64,000 nucleotides of DNA from Kitasatospora cheerisanensis KCTC 2395 (lineage in GTDB: Bacteria; Actinomycetota; Actinomycetes; Streptomycetales; Streptomycetaceae), in assembly GCF_000696185.1 (NCBI RefSeq), contig NZ_KK853997.1, forward strand, positions 5,378,584 through 5,442,583. The letters are read 5' to 3'. Both the position numbers and the translations under genes were made by a program. Shown here piece after piece: positions 16,762 through 27,195 of the stretch. The notes beneath the pieces are model-generated. The model was given only the letters and a program-made list of their open reading frames with translations. It did not search any database and had not been told where the DNA came from. Each line of letters starts with the position of its first letter. Position 1 is the stretch's first letter.

Positions 16762-18315
16762 GTGTTCGACACTCTCTCCGACCGCCTCGCAGCGACGTTC
16801 AAGAACCTCCGGGGCAAGGGCCGCCTCAGTGAGGCGGACATCGACGCCACCGCACGCGAGATCCGGATCGCCCTGCTGGAGGCGGATGTCGCGCTCCCCG
16901 TGGTCCGGGCCTTCATCAAGCAGGTCAAGGACCGGGCCCTGGGCTCGGAGGTCTCCGGTGCGCTGAACCCGGCCCAGCAGATCATCAAGATCGTCAACGA
17001 GGAGCTGATCGGCATCCTCGGTGGCGAGACCCGCCGCCTGAAGTACGCCAAGACCGGCCCGACCGTGATCATGCTGGCCGGCCTCCAGGGCGCCGGCAAG
17101 ACCACCCTGGCCGGAAAGCTCGGCCACTGGCTGAAGCAGCAGAAGCACACCCCGCTGCTGGTCGCCTGCGACCTCCAGCGCCCCAACGCCGTCACCCAGC
17201 TCGGCGTGGTGGCCGAGCGCGCCGGCGTCGCCTTCTACGGCCCGCAGCCCGGCAACGGCGTCGGCGACCCGGTGCAGGTCGCCCGCGACTCCATCGAGTA
17301 CGCGAAGCAGAAGCAGTACGACGTCGTGATCGTCGACACCGCCGGCCGCCTCGGCATCGACGCCGAACTGATGCAGCAGGCCGCGGACATCCGCGCCGCG
17401 GTCGACCCGGACGAGGTCCTGTTCGTCGTCGACGCCATGGTCGGCCAGGACGCGGTCACCACCGCGCAGGCCTTCCTCGAAGGCGTCGACTTCACCGGCG
17501 TGGTGCTCTCCAAGCTCGACGGCGACGCCCGCGGCGGCGCCGCGCTCTCCGTCGCGCACGTGACCGGCCGTCAGATCATGTTCGCCTCCAACGGCGAGAA
17601 GGTCGACGACTTCGACGCCTTCCACCCCGACCGGATGGCCTCGCGCATCCTCGGCATGGGCGACGTCCTCTCGCTGATCGAGAAGGCCGAGCAGACCTTC
17701 TCGCAGGCCGAGGCCGAGAAGATGGCCGCCAAGCTGCAGGGCGGCGGCAAGGAGTTCACGCTCGACGACTTCCTGTCGCAGCTGGAGCAGGTCCAGAAGA
17801 TGGGCTCGATCTCCAAGCTGCTCGGCATGCTCCCCGGCATGGGCCAGATCCGGGACCAGATCAACAACATCGACGACAAGGACGTCAACCGCGTCGGCGC
17901 GATCATCAAGTCGATGACCCCCGCCGAGCGGACCGACCCCAAGCTGATCAACGGCTCGCGCCGGCTGCGCATCGCCAAGGGCGCCGGCGTCCAGGTCGGC
18001 GAGGTCTCCAGCCTGGTCGAGCGGTTCTTCGACGCCCGCAAGATGATGTCCGCGATGGCCTCCGGCAAGGGGATCCCCGGCATGCCCGGCATCCCCGGCA
18101 TGGGTGGCGGCGGCAAGCGCTCCGGCAAGAAGGCGCCGGTCGCCAAGGGCAAGCGCAAGAGCGGCAACCCGCTCAAGCGGGCGCAGGAGGAGGCGGCGGC
18201 CGCCGAGCGCAAGGCGCTCGGCGCGGGGCAGGGCGACGGCAACGCGTTCGGCCTCCCGGCGGGCAAGGGGCCGGCGGACTTCGAGCTGCCCAAGGAGTTC
18301 AAGGACCTGCTGTAG
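16762..18315 (+). CDS. ffh: Signal recognition particle GTPase Ffh
   Basis: This 517-residue Ffh binds signal peptides and SRP RNA and targets ribosomes to the membrane with FtsY. The N domain includes DRLAATFKNLRGKGRLSEAD. The G domain has GLQGAGKTTLAGKL (from residue 107), DLQRPNAVTQL, DTAGRLGID and SKLDGDARGGAALS. The Met-rich M domain (KMGSISKLLGMLPGMGQIRD) contains SRRLRIAKGAG, the SRP-RNA contact. The tail GIPGMPGIPGMGGGGKRSGKK is Gly/Lys-rich, as usual in streptomycetes. The GTG at 16762 gives the conserved VFDTLSDRL start. A candidate -10 box, TACCCT, lies about 60 bases upstream. Confidence 0.97.
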   Translation: MFDTLSDRLAATFKNLRGKGRLSEADIDATAREIRIALLEADVALPVVRAFIKQVKDRALGSEVSGALNPAQQIIKIVNEELIGILGGETRRLKYAKTGPTVIMLAGLQGAGKTTLAGKLGHWLKQQKHTPLLVACDLQRPNAVTQLGVVAERAGVAFYGPQPGNGVGDPVQVARDSIEYAKQKQYDVVIVDTAGRLGIDAELMQQAADIRAAVDPDEVLFVVDAMVGQDAVTTAQAFLEGVDFTGVVLSKLDGDARGGAALSVAHVTGRQIMFASNGEKVDDFDAFHPDRMASRILGMGDVLSLIEKAEQTFSQAEAEKMAAKLQGGGKEFTLDDFLSQLEQVQKMGSISKLLGMLPGMGQIRDQINNIDDKDVNRVGAIIKSMTPAERTDPKLINGSRRLRIAKGAGVQVGEVSSLVERFFDARKMMSAMASGKGIPGMPGIPGMGGGGKRSGKKAPVAKGKRKSGNPLKRAQEEAAAAERKALGAGQGDGNAFGLPAGKGPADFELPKEFKDLL

Positions 18316-18337
18316 CAGCACACCGGCTGCACAGACC

Positions 18338-18465
18338 GGGGCGCGGGGAGCTGCGCGCGGCGACAGGCACCCGACCGGAAGATCGCGATGCAGGACGATG
18401 ACCTGCATTTGATCGCGACCTTGCGGACGTGACCTGCGCTCGTCGCGCGCAGCTCCCCGCGCCCC
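18338..18465. repeat. Long extragenic palindromic repeat of streptomycete type
   Basis: A 22-base arm (18338-18359, core GGGGCGCGGGGAGCTGCGCG) is perfectly inverted at 18444-18465. The 84-base interior carries a smaller hairpin, ATGCAGG (18379-18385) / CCTGCAT, flanked by GATCGCG repeats. The core sequence resembles a palindrome I recall as very common in intergenic spaces of Streptomyces genomes. It follows ffh and may also act as its terminator. Confidence 0.75.
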
Positions 18466-18512
18466 TGTTCGTGCGGTCCCGGTCCGCAATCCCTTGCGCG
18501 ATGATGACTGGC

Positions 18513-19037
18513 ATGCGCGTAACGATCCGAGCCCCCCGCCCCGATGACGTCGTTCCCTACTCCGAGGCGGTGCGGCGGTCCGCCGAGCACATCGGGCGGT
18601 GGAACCCGGTGGAGCCGGACGGGCTGCCGGACCTGTTGAGCCGTCAGGGGGTAGGCCTGCGGACGTTCCTGATCCAGGATCGGGAGACGGGCGGCCTGGT
18701 CGGCAAGTGCAACGTGGCGAACATCGTGATGGCCCGGTTCTGCAACGGCGTGCTGGGCTACGACTCGTACGTGCCGTTCGTCGGGACGGGCCGGATGACG
18801 GAGGGCATGCGGCTGGTGGTCGAGCGGTGCTTCGCGCCGGCCGAGCAGGGCGGGCTGGGGCTGCACCGGCTGGAGATCAACGTGCAGCCGGACAACGAGC
18901 GTTCGGTGGCGATGGCGCGCCGGCTGGGGTTCCGGCACGAGGGGTTCACGCCGCGGATGCTGTTCCTGCAGGGCGCGTGGCGCGATCACGAGCGGTTCGC
19001 GCTGACGGCGGAGGAGTGGCCGACGCCCGTGCGGTGA
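18513..19037 (+). CDS. GNAT acetyltransferase, RimJ/RimL type
   Basis: This 174-residue protein of the GNAT superfamily transfers acetyl from acetyl-CoA. IRAPRPDDVVPYSEAV is the usual first strand and helix. VGTGRMTEGMRLVVERCF holds the acetyl-CoA-binding R/Q-x-x-G-x-G/A-type loop in its RimJ/L form. GLHRLEINVQPDNERSVAMARRLGFRHEG is the diagnostic last part (N-x-x-S-x-x-V-x-x-x-x-G-F). Its acceptor could be a ribosomal-protein N-terminus or a small molecule. Three nearby in-frame ATGs exist (18501, 18504, 18513). I chose 18513 because MRVTIRAPRP begins the conserved strand. None has a clear RBS. Confidence 0.88.
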   Translation: MRVTIRAPRPDDVVPYSEAVRRSAEHIGRWNPVEPDGLPDLLSRQGVGLRTFLIQDRETGGLVGKCNVANIVMARFCNGVLGYDSYVPFVGTGRMTEGMRLVVERCFAPAEQGGLGLHRLEINVQPDNERSVAMARRLGFRHEGFTPRMLFLQGAWRDHERFALTAEEWPTPVR

Positions 19038-19093
19038 GGCCGTCGCGGCGTTGCGCACCGACCGGCGGACGGAATGTCCGTATTGTCCGACAG

Positions 19094-20984
<1,891 letters not shown>

Positions 20985-20998
<14 letters not shown>

Positions 20999-21794
20999 CG
21001 CCCTCCGGCCGGACGCCCGCGGCCCAGCGGAACTCGTCCACCATCCGCACCGAGCCGTCCGGTTGCAGGAACGGGTGCAGCGCCTCCTCCAACTCCTTGG
21101 CCACCAGCGCCGCCCCCGCCCGCTGCTCCGCCCCGTCGAACAGGCCGGTCGCCAGCAGACCGCGGACCGCCGAGTCCAGGCCCGGGTACGCGAACGGACA
21201 GGCCACCCGGCCGGACGCCGACGGGCGCAGACCCGCGGCGGACAGCAGCGACTCCAGCCCGCCCGGCGCGGGTGCGTCCCCGACGTCCGCCGGAGCGTGC
21301 CGGTGCGCCACCTCCAGCACCGCGGTGCTCCCGCAGCGCTCCGCCGGACCCCGGTCCGCGACCACCAGCAGTCCGCCGGGGAGCGTACGCTGCGCCGACC
21401 AGGCGACCAGCGCGGGCGTCGGCGACTGCTCGAAAACCGTCACCAGGGAGTGCGCCGCCCGGGGGACGGGGTGCGCCGAACGGGTGATGCTCCCGCCGGG
21501 CGCCACCTGCAGCCCGCGGGCCGCCGCCAGCTCCCGCAGCTCCTCGTCCCACTCCACCCCCGCGACCTGCGCGCCGCGCCCCTCGGCTAGCAGCAGCGAC
21601 AGGCCGGACCGGCAGCCCACCCCGAGCAGGCTGGTCGCCGCGCCGACCTCCAGCCGCCGGTAGACGTCCAGGTAGAGGGGGACGAGCATGCGCTCCTGGA
21701 TCTCCGCCCAGTCCCGCGCCCGACCCCGCCGCTCCGCCGGACCGGCCGCTCCGACCCGGTCCACGGTGCTGCCGGTCACCTGCGCTGAAGCCAT
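20985..21794 (-). CDS. SAM-dependent methyltransferase-like protein
   Basis: This 269-residue protein is related to Rossmann-fold methyltransferases. LGVGCRSGLSLLLAEGRGAQVAGVEWDEEL corresponds to motif I (G-x-G-x-G-like) plus the acidic ribose-binding end of strand 2. LVTVFEQSPTPALVAWSAQRTLPGGLLVVAD corresponds to motifs III/IV. Motif I is imperfect (GVGCRSG), so activity is uncertain. The ATG at 21794 is preceded by TTGGGAGGCCGCG, a good RBS. The substrate is unknown. The gene is convergent with ftsH, with a 14-bp overlap of the two coding ends, and is divergent from proS. Confidence 0.78.
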
Positions 21795-22039
21795 CGCGGC
21801 CTCCCAATCGGTCCACGTCGGTCCTCGGAATCGGCTGCGTCTGCCGCAGCCCGGCACCCCCCGGCCCCTCTCAGCGAACAGCGGGTCGCCGCCGTCGTCC
21901 AGAGGGGTGCAAGCAGGTGTCCGCGCGCCGCAGGTGTGCGCCCCGGGGTGTGCGCGGGCGCACCGCCGCCCGGGCCGCGGCCCCGCGCGGACGGAAACGG
22001 ATTCACAGTCCGGTCGCCGCTCCCCGTACCATTCGGCCC

Positions 22040-23452
22040 ATGGCTAAGGCACCCGTTCTCACCCCCCAGGCGGAAGACTTCCCCCGCTGGTACCAGGACC
22101 TCATCAACAAGGCAGAGCTGGCCGACAACGGTCCGGTGCGGGGCACCATGGTCATCCGACCGTACGGCTACGGCCTGTGGGAGCGGATGCAGCAGGAGAT
22201 GGACGCCCGGATCAAGAAGGCCGGCGCCCAGAACGCGTACTTCCCGATGTTCATCCCGCAGTCGTACCTGACCAAGGAAGCCGAGCACGTGGAGGGCTTC
22301 GCCCCCGAGCTCGCGGTGGTCACCCACGGCGGCGGCAAGGAGCTGGAGGAGCCGGTCGTCGTCCGGCCCACCTCCGAGACGATCATCAACGAGTACTTCT
22401 CCAAGTGGGTGCAGAGTCACCGCGACCTGCCGCTGCTGATCAACCAGTGGGCCAACGTGGTCCGCTGGGAGCTCCGCCCGCGCGTCTTCCTGCGCACCAC
22501 CGAGTTCCTCTGGCAGGAGGGCCACACCGCCCACGCCACCTACGAGGACGCCCGCGCGTACGCCTCGCGGATCCACACGGACGTCTACGGCGACTTCATG
22601 ACCAACGTCCTCGGCATCGACGTGGTGCTCGGCCGCAAGACCGCCCGGGAGCGCTTCGCGGGCGCCATCAACACCCTCACGCTCGAAGGCATGATGGGCG
22701 ACGGCAAGGCGCTGCAGATGGGCACCAGCCACGAGCTGGGCCAGAACTTCGCCAAGGCCTTCAACACCACGTACCAGCTGCAGGGCGCCGAGCGCGAGTT
22801 CGTCTGGCAGACCTCCTGGGGCGTCTCGACCCGCATGGTCGGCGGCCTGATCATGTCCCACGGCGACGACAACGGCCTGCGGGTCCCGCCGCGGCTGGCC
22901 GCCGTCCAAGTCGTCGTCCTGGCCATCAAGGGCGAGGACGCGGTGCTGGCCAAGGTCCGCGAGATCGGCGCCCAGCTGGAGGCCGCCGGCGTCCGCGTGG
23001 TCGTCGACGACCGCACCGACACCCCGTTCGGCCGCCGCGCCGTCGACTGGGAGCTCAAGGGCGTTCCGCTGCGCATCGAGGTCGGCCCGCGCGACCTGGA
23101 GGCCGGCACCGCGATGCTGGTCCGCCGGATCGCCGGCGGCAAGGAGCCGGTCCAGGCCGACTCCCTGGCCGCGGTCGTCCCCGGCATCCTGGAGGAGGAC
23201 CAGGCGCAGCTGCTGCGCGAGTCCCGCGAGCGCCGCGAGGCCCGCACCGTCGACGTGAAGACCATCGACGAGGCCGTCGAGGCCGCCGCCACCGGCTGGG
23301 GCCGGATCTCCTGGGCCGACCTCGGCCCGGAGGGCGAGGCGAAGTTGGCCGAGCAGGGTGTGTCGGTCCGCTGCCTGGTCGCTGCCGACGGCACCGTGCC
23401 GGCCGCCGACGACCAGGACGGCAACGTCGCCCTGGTGGCCCGCGCGTACTGA
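22040..23452 (+). CDS. proS: Prolyl-tRNA synthetase, short archaeal/eukaryotic-like type
   Basis: This 470-residue class II synthetase charges tRNA-Pro. Motif 2 is RVFLRTTEFLWQEGHTAH (about residues 149-166) and motif 3 is MSHGDDNGLRVPPRLA (about 272-287). The anticodon-binding domain follows, then a C-terminal zinc-fold-like domain ending in a free Tyr (ALVARAY). There is no insertion editing domain between motifs 2 and 3. With the length, this marks the archaeal/eukaryotic-like class (type 3), not the roughly 570-residue bacterial type. Streptomycetes also carry a bacterial-type ProRS near nusA/infB, so this is probably a second ProRS. The ATG at 22040 begins the conserved MAKAPVLTPQAEDF. 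Confidence 0.95.
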   Translation: MAKAPVLTPQAEDFPRWYQDLINKAELADNGPVRGTMVIRPYGYGLWERMQQEMDARIKKAGAQNAYFPMFIPQSYLTKEAEHVEGFAPELAVVTHGGGKELEEPVVVRPTSETIINEYFSKWVQSHRDLPLLINQWANVVRWELRPRVFLRTTEFLWQEGHTAHATYEDARAYASRIHTDVYGDFMTNVLGIDVVLGRKTARERFAGAINTLTLEGMMGDGKALQMGTSHELGQNFAKAFNTTYQLQGAEREFVWQTSWGVSTRMVGGLIMSHGDDNGLRVPPRLAAVQVVVLAIKGEDAVLAKVREIGAQLEAAGVRVVVDDRTDTPFGRRAVDWELKGVPLRIEVGPRDLEAGTAMLVRRIAGGKEPVQADSLAAVVPGILEEDQAQLLRESRERREARTVDVKTIDEAVEAAATGWGRISWADLGPEGEAKLAEQGVSVRCLVAADGTVPAADDQDGNVALVARAY

Positions 23453-23464
23453 TCCGCAATCGCC

Positions 23465-23500
23465 GCGAACGTCCCCGGGCCCCGGCCCGGGGACGTTCGC
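23465..23500 (+). terminator. Strong terminator after proS
   Basis: A perfect 17-bp stem: GCGAACGTCCCCGGGCC (23465-23481) with GGCCCGGGGACGTTCGC (23484-23500). It begins 12 bases after the proS stop. The gap of 423 bases to the next gene (23453-23875) otherwise shows only lower-GC sequence with a TATAC-type -10 candidate near 23631. Confidence 0.88.
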
Positions 23501-23875
23501 GCGAGGCCACTGCCGCGGTGAGCTGTGGAAGCCCGGGTTGGGCCGGAGAATTCCCGAACCCCGGTTCGTGTGCTGGCAGTTGAGACTACTCACCAGTCAA
23601 CTCCCGGGAGTACCTGACAAGCGGTACGGTATACGGCCCGTGGCCCTGTCAATTTTCGGACAGGTCGCGGGCCGTCCGCCGTGGGGATGTTGGGCTCCGC
23701 GACGGGTGCCGAGAGCCCGGCGAGCCCGCCGGGCCCAAACGTGCAGGGGGTTGGTCTTGCGTCAGTTCGGAACCGCGCAATTCGCGTGCGGAAGTGCATT
23801 CCTGAGAGTCCGCTGGGAATTCCCGGAGCACGGGGTCCGGCGGAACATCGGCTCTCTCCCCATCGTTGGTACAGC

Positions 23876-24454
23876 GTGAGCACGACACAGCCCCTCGTCC
23901 TTGCGGCCGAACTGGCCGCCGCCTGGAGCGACATCCAGGCCCACCACCGGGACCTGCCCGACCTGGCGTCTCCCGAGGCGCTGATCGGCGAGTCCTCGTC
24001 GGCCTGCGGCACCCAGCTCAACTTCGAGCGCCTGCTGCACGAGGCCGCGCACGGCCTGGCCGCCGCCCGGGAGATCCGCGACACCTCGCGGGCCGGTCGC
24101 TACCACAACCGCCGCTTCCTGCTGCTCGCCTCCGAGCTGGGCCTCGCCCACCCGGTCGAGCCGCACGCCAGCAGCGGCTTCTCCCAGGTGACGATGGGGC
24201 ACGAGACCCGCGAACGCTACGCCGAGACCATCGAGCGTCTCGACCGCGCGCTCGGGGCGCACCAGCTCGCCGTCGCCGGCGAGGGCAACCACCGCGCCTT
24301 CCGCGGACCTGCCGCCCGGCACGGTTCCTCGGGCGGCGGCGTCCGGGTCAAGGCGGTGTGCGGCTGCGGTCGCAACGTCCGCGTCGTCCCGTCCGTGCTG
24401 GCGCAGGCCTCGATCGTCTGCGGCGCCTGCCAGCAGCCGTTCAAGATCGCTTGA
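23876..24454 (+). CDS. SprT-like zinc metalloprotein with C-terminal zinc ribbon
   Basis: This 192-residue protein contains NFERLLHEAAHGLAAAREIR, where HEAAH is an HExxH zinc-binding motif. It is followed by DTSRAGRYHNRRFLLLASEL, a block I know from SprT-like proteins on actinobacterial chromosomes and mobile elements. The C-terminus VCGCGRNVRVVPSVLAQ...IVCGACQQPF has a C-x-C ... C-x-x-C zinc ribbon. SprT-family proteins in eukaryotes repair DNA-protein crosslinks. Bacterial members are mostly uncharacterised. The GTG at 23876 (VSTTQPLVLAAELAAAW) is chosen because the longer in-frame start at 23681 translates intergenic, lower-GC sequence. The RBS is weak. Confidence 0.8.
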   Translation: MSTTQPLVLAAELAAAWSDIQAHHRDLPDLASPEALIGESSSACGTQLNFERLLHEAAHGLAAAREIRDTSRAGRYHNRRFLLLASELGLAHPVEPHASSGFSQVTMGHETRERYAETIERLDRALGAHQLAVAGEGNHRAFRGPAARHGSSGGGVRVKAVCGCGRNVRVVPSVLAQASIVCGACQQPFKIA

Positions 24455-24460
24455 TCCGGG

Positions 24461-24517
24461 CCGCGGGCGGGGTGCCCGCGGACCGGCCGCGAGTCGGCCG
24501 GCCCCCTTGTCCGGGGG
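24461..24517 (+). terminator. Three tandem hairpins upstream of rpsP
   Basis: CCGCGGGC/GCCCGCGG (24461-24481), CCGGCCG/CGGCCGG (24483-24501) and CCCCC/GGGGG (24502-24517) follow the SprT-like stop directly. The rest of the gap to 24807 carries a possible -10 box, CAGAAT (24665-24670), for the rpsP transcript. No gene is seen there. Confidence 0.6.
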
Positions 24518-24807
24518 ACGGTCGACGCCACACCTCCGGGCCCGATTGCCGGAGTCGAACGCCCTTCGGGAGTACTGCTGTCGCCCGGGCCGAGCGGCCC
24601 GACGACGCCCAAGAGGTCCTGCCGAGCCGTGCGGGGGCGCGGTCCGGGGGACCTCGGCCATGTGGCAGAATGGACAGCTGAGTACTCGGCAGCCAGGCAG
24701 GACCCTCTCTCCTAACGGCTGGCGTGTCCCTTGAACGGCACCTCGCGCCGCAGCCCCACGCGGCGGAGCGCTGCTCACCCACGTCAAAACCAGGAGAATC
24801 CACACCC

Positions 24808-25236
24808 GTGGCTGTCAAGATCAAGCTGAAGCGTCTGGGCAAGATCCGCTCCCCGCACTACCGCATCGTCGTCGCCGACTCGCGCACCAAGCGTGACGGC
24901 CGCGCGATCGAGGAGATCGGCATCTACCAGCCGACCTACAACCCCTCGAAGATCGAGGTCGACGGCGAGCGCGCCCAGTACTGGCTGTCCGTCGGCGCCC
25001 AGCCGACCGAGCCGGTGCTCGCCATCCTCAAGCTGACCGGCGACTGGCAGAAGTTCAAGGGCCTGCCGGCTCCGGAGCCGCTGAAGGTCGCCGAGCCCAA
25101 GGTCGAGGACTTCTCGCACCTGTTCGCCAAGGCCGTCGCCGGCTTCGAGGACGCCACCACCGGTGTCGCCATCACCCCGAAGGCCAAGAAGTCGGACAAG
25201 GCTGACGAGGCCGAGGCCGCTTCCACCGAGGCCTGA
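24808..25236 (+). CDS. rpsP: 30S ribosomal protein S16
   Basis: The core VKIKLKRLGKIRSPHYRIVVADSRTKRDGR, then EEIGIYQPTYNP, is typical S16. The 142-residue length exceeds the bacterial minimum (about 80) because of an actinobacterial C-terminal extension (LKVAEPKVEDFSHLFAKAVA and a Lys/Glu/Ala-rich tail). The GTG at 24808 has AGGAGA nine bases upstream. The longer in-frame ATG at 24724 is rejected because it adds non-conserved residues without an RBS. It is the first gene of the rpsP-KH-rimM-trmD-rplS translation and RNA-modification cluster. Confidence 0.97.
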   Translation: MAVKIKLKRLGKIRSPHYRIVVADSRTKRDGRAIEEIGIYQPTYNPSKIEVDGERAQYWLSVGAQPTEPVLAILKLTGDWQKFKGLPAPEPLKVAEPKVEDFSHLFAKAVAGFEDATTGVAITPKAKKSDKADEAEAASTEA

Positions 25237-25238
25237 GC

Positions 25239-25478
25239 ATGATCGAGGAAGCCCTCGACCACCTGGTGAAGGGCATCGTCGAGCACCCCGACGAGGTGCA
25301 GGTCCGCTCGCGCAACCTGCGCCGCGGTCACACCATCGAGGTGCGGGTGCACCCCGACGACCTCGGCAAGGTGATCGGCCGGGGCGGCCGCACGGCTCGC
25401 GCACTGCGCACCGTGGTCGGCGCCCTCGGCGGTCGCAACGTCCGGGTCGACCTGGTCGACGTGGACAGCCTTCGCTGA
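25239..25478 (+). CDS. khpA: KH-domain RNA-binding protein (KhpA type)
   Basis: This 79-residue single type II KH domain has GKVIGRGGRTARALRTVVGA, with the GxxG loop GRGG that contacts RNA. It starts two bases after the rpsP stop (TGAGCATG), so it is translationally coupled. KhpA-type proteins bind many RNAs and, with KhpB, affect cell elongation in firmicutes. The role in actinobacteria is not settled. The rpsP-KH-rimM-trmD order is widely conserved. Confidence 0.93.
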   Translation: MIEEALDHLVKGIVEHPDEVQVRSRNLRRGHTIEVRVHPDDLGKVIGRGGRTARALRTVVGALGGRNVRVDLVDVDSLR

Positions 25479-25663
25479 CTCCTCGATCGACCGGCAACGT
25501 CGACCGACAGGTCGACCACCGGGTTTCTGGACCGGCCGGGACGCATCCGTCCCGGCCGGTCCTTCCCGTTTTCCGGGTTCCCCCGCCTTCCCGGGGGCTC
25601 CCGCCCCACCACCTCGTTCGCCCCAACCGGGCTCATCTCGCGCATCTCAGGAGAACGATCACC

Positions 25664-26371
25664 GTGCAGCTCGTCGTCGGGAAGATCGGCCGTGCCCACG
25701 GCATCCGCGGGGACGTCAGTGTCGAGGTCCGCACCGACGAGCCCGAGCTGCGGCTCGGGCCCGGCGCGGTCCTGCTCACCGACCCGGCCGGCATCGGACC
25801 GCTGACCGTCGAGTCCGGCAAGGTGCACAGCGGGCGACTGCTGCTGCGCTTCGCCGGCGTCAAGGACCGCACCGCCGCGGAGGCGCTGCGCGGCACCTTC
25901 CTGATCGCCGAGGTCGACCCGGAGGAGACCCCCGACGACCCCGACGAGTACTACGACCACCAGCTGATCGGCCTGGACGTCGTCCTCACCGACGGCACCC
26001 TGATCGGCGAGCTCACCGGGGTCGTCCACCTGCCCTACCAGGACCTGCTCACCGTCCAGCGGCCCGACGGCACCGAGGTCCTCATCCCCTTCGTCGAGCA
26101 GATCGTCCCCGTCATCGACCTGGACGAGCAGCGCGCCGTCATCACCCCGCCGCCCGGCCTGATCGACCCGGCGGACGCGGTCGTCGCGTCGACGCGGGAG
26201 GCTTCGGCGGCGGGCGAGGCGAGCGAGGGTGCTGCGGGCGCTTCGGCGGGCGAGGGCGCGGAGGGCGCTGCGGCTGAGGCGGGCGAGGGCGCGGAGGGCG
26301 CTGCGGCTGAGGACTCGGGCGGTTCCGGTGGCGCGGCCGGCTCCGAGGACTCGACGGGGGGTGCGGCGTGA
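25664..26371 (+). CDS. rimM: 16S rRNA processing protein RimM with acidic repeat tail
   Basis: RimM binds S19 and assists maturation of the 30S head. Residues 1-90 form the RimM N domain (LVVGKIGRAHGIRGDVSVEV; LLLRFAGVKDRTAAEALRGT). The PRC-barrel domain follows (YYDHQLIGLDVVL ... LIPFVEQIVPVIDLDEQRAVI). After residue about 175 comes a tail of about 60 residues of Ala/Glu/Gly/Ser with a perfect 33-base tandem duplication. The 235-residue length is well above the usual 170. The GTG at 25664 has CAGGAGAA upstream. The tail is probably disordered and dispensable. Confidence 0.95.
   Translation: MQLVVGKIGRAHGIRGDVSVEVRTDEPELRLGPGAVLLTDPAGIGPLTVESGKVHSGRLLLRFAGVKDRTAAEALRGTFLIAEVDPEETPDDPDEYYDHQLIGLDVVLTDGTLIGELTGVVHLPYQDLLTVQRPDGTEVLIPFVEQIVPVIDLDEQRAVITPPPGLIDPADAVVASTREASAAGEASEGAAGASAGEGAEGAAAEAGEGAEGAAAEDSGGSGGAAGSEDSTGGAA
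26246..26311 (+). repeat. Perfect 33-bp tandem duplication inside rimM
   Basis: Bases 26246-26278 and 26279-26311 are identical and encode AGEGAEGAAAE twice in frame. The phase keeps the frame. It looks like a recent slippage duplication in a low-complexity tail. Confidence 0.9.
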
Positions 26372-26376
26372 GCGAC

Positions 26377-27195
26377 ATGCGGATCGACGTCGTCACGATC
26401 TTCCCCGAGTACCTGGAACCGCTGAACGTCTCGCTGGTCGGCAAGGCGCGGGCCCGCGGCCAGCTCGACGTGCACCTGCACGACCTGCGCTCGTGGACCA
26501 CCGACATCCACCGGACCGTGGACGACACCCCCTACGGCGGTGGCCCCGGCATGGTGATGAAGCCCGAACCGTGGGGCGCGGCGCTGGACGCCGTCCTCGC
26601 GGCCGGACCCGAGGGCGAGGTGCCGACCCTGGTCGTCCCCACCCCCAGCGGACGGTCGTTCACCCAGGAACTCGCCCAGGACCTGGCCTCCCGCAGCTGG
26701 CTGGCCTTCGCGCCCGCCCGCTACGAGGGCATCGACCGGCGGGTCATCGAGGAGGCCGCGACCCGGATGCCCGTGGTCGAAGCCTCCATCGGCGACTACG
26801 TGCTGGCCGGCGGCGAGGTCGCCGTGCTGGTGATGGTCGAGGCGATCGCCCGCCTGCTGCCGGGCGTGCTCGGCAACGCCGAGTCGCACCGGGACGATTC
26901 CTTCGCCCCCGGCGCCATGGCCGACCTGCTGGAGGGCCCGGTGTACACCAAGCCCGCCGAGTGGCGCGGCCGGGAAGTGCCGGAGATCCTGCTCAGCGGC
27001 CACCACGGGAAGATCGCCCAGTGGCGGCGGGAGCAGGCGTTCGCCCGCACCCTCGCCAACCGGCCCGACCTGGTGGCCCGTTGGCAGCGCGAGGCGTTCA
27101 CCAAGAAGGAGCGCGAAGCGCTCAGCGTCCTGGGCCTGGCCTGGGACGAAGCCGCCGGCCGATTTCGGTCTGCGGTGGAGCCTGTGGAAGAATAG
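26377..27195 (+). CDS. trmD: tRNA (guanine-N1)-methyltransferase TrmD
   Basis: TrmD methylates G37 of tRNAs and prevents +1 frameshifting. This 272-residue SPOUT enzyme has VTIFPEYLEPL at the start and TVDDTPYGGGPGMVMKPEP (substrate loop). The trefoil-knot SAM site is ARYEGIDRRVIEEAATRMPVVEASIGDYVL, and the C-terminal helical domain is EAFTKKEREALSVLGLAW. The ATG at 26377 gives the conserved MRIDVVTIFPEYL. An in-frame GTG at 26368 overlaps the rimM stop (GTGA) and would add three residues; it is the alternative start. The overlap or close spacing implies coupling to rimM. Confidence 0.96.
   Translation: MRIDVVTIFPEYLEPLNVSLVGKARARGQLDVHLHDLRSWTTDIHRTVDDTPYGGGPGMVMKPEPWGAALDAVLAAGPEGEVPTLVVPTPSGRSFTQELAQDLASRSWLAFAPARYEGIDRRVIEEAATRMPVVEASIGDYVLAGGEVAVLVMVEAIARLLPGVLGNAESHRDDSFAPGAMADLLEGPVYTKPAEWRGREVPEILLSGHHGKIAQWRREQAFARTLANRPDLVARWQREAFTKKEREALSVLGLAWDEAAGRFRSAVEPVEE

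Noticed and set aside
13905..17195. A minus-strand frame of about 1,100 codons opposite glnD
   Set aside because: It is an antisense shadow; glnD has intact domains in the plus strand and the minus product is low complexity.
21858..22039. A T-box or other riboswitch upstream of proS
   Set aside because: Only a 7-bp CCCCTCT/AGAGGGG stem is visible; no specifier loop or T-box core can be made out.
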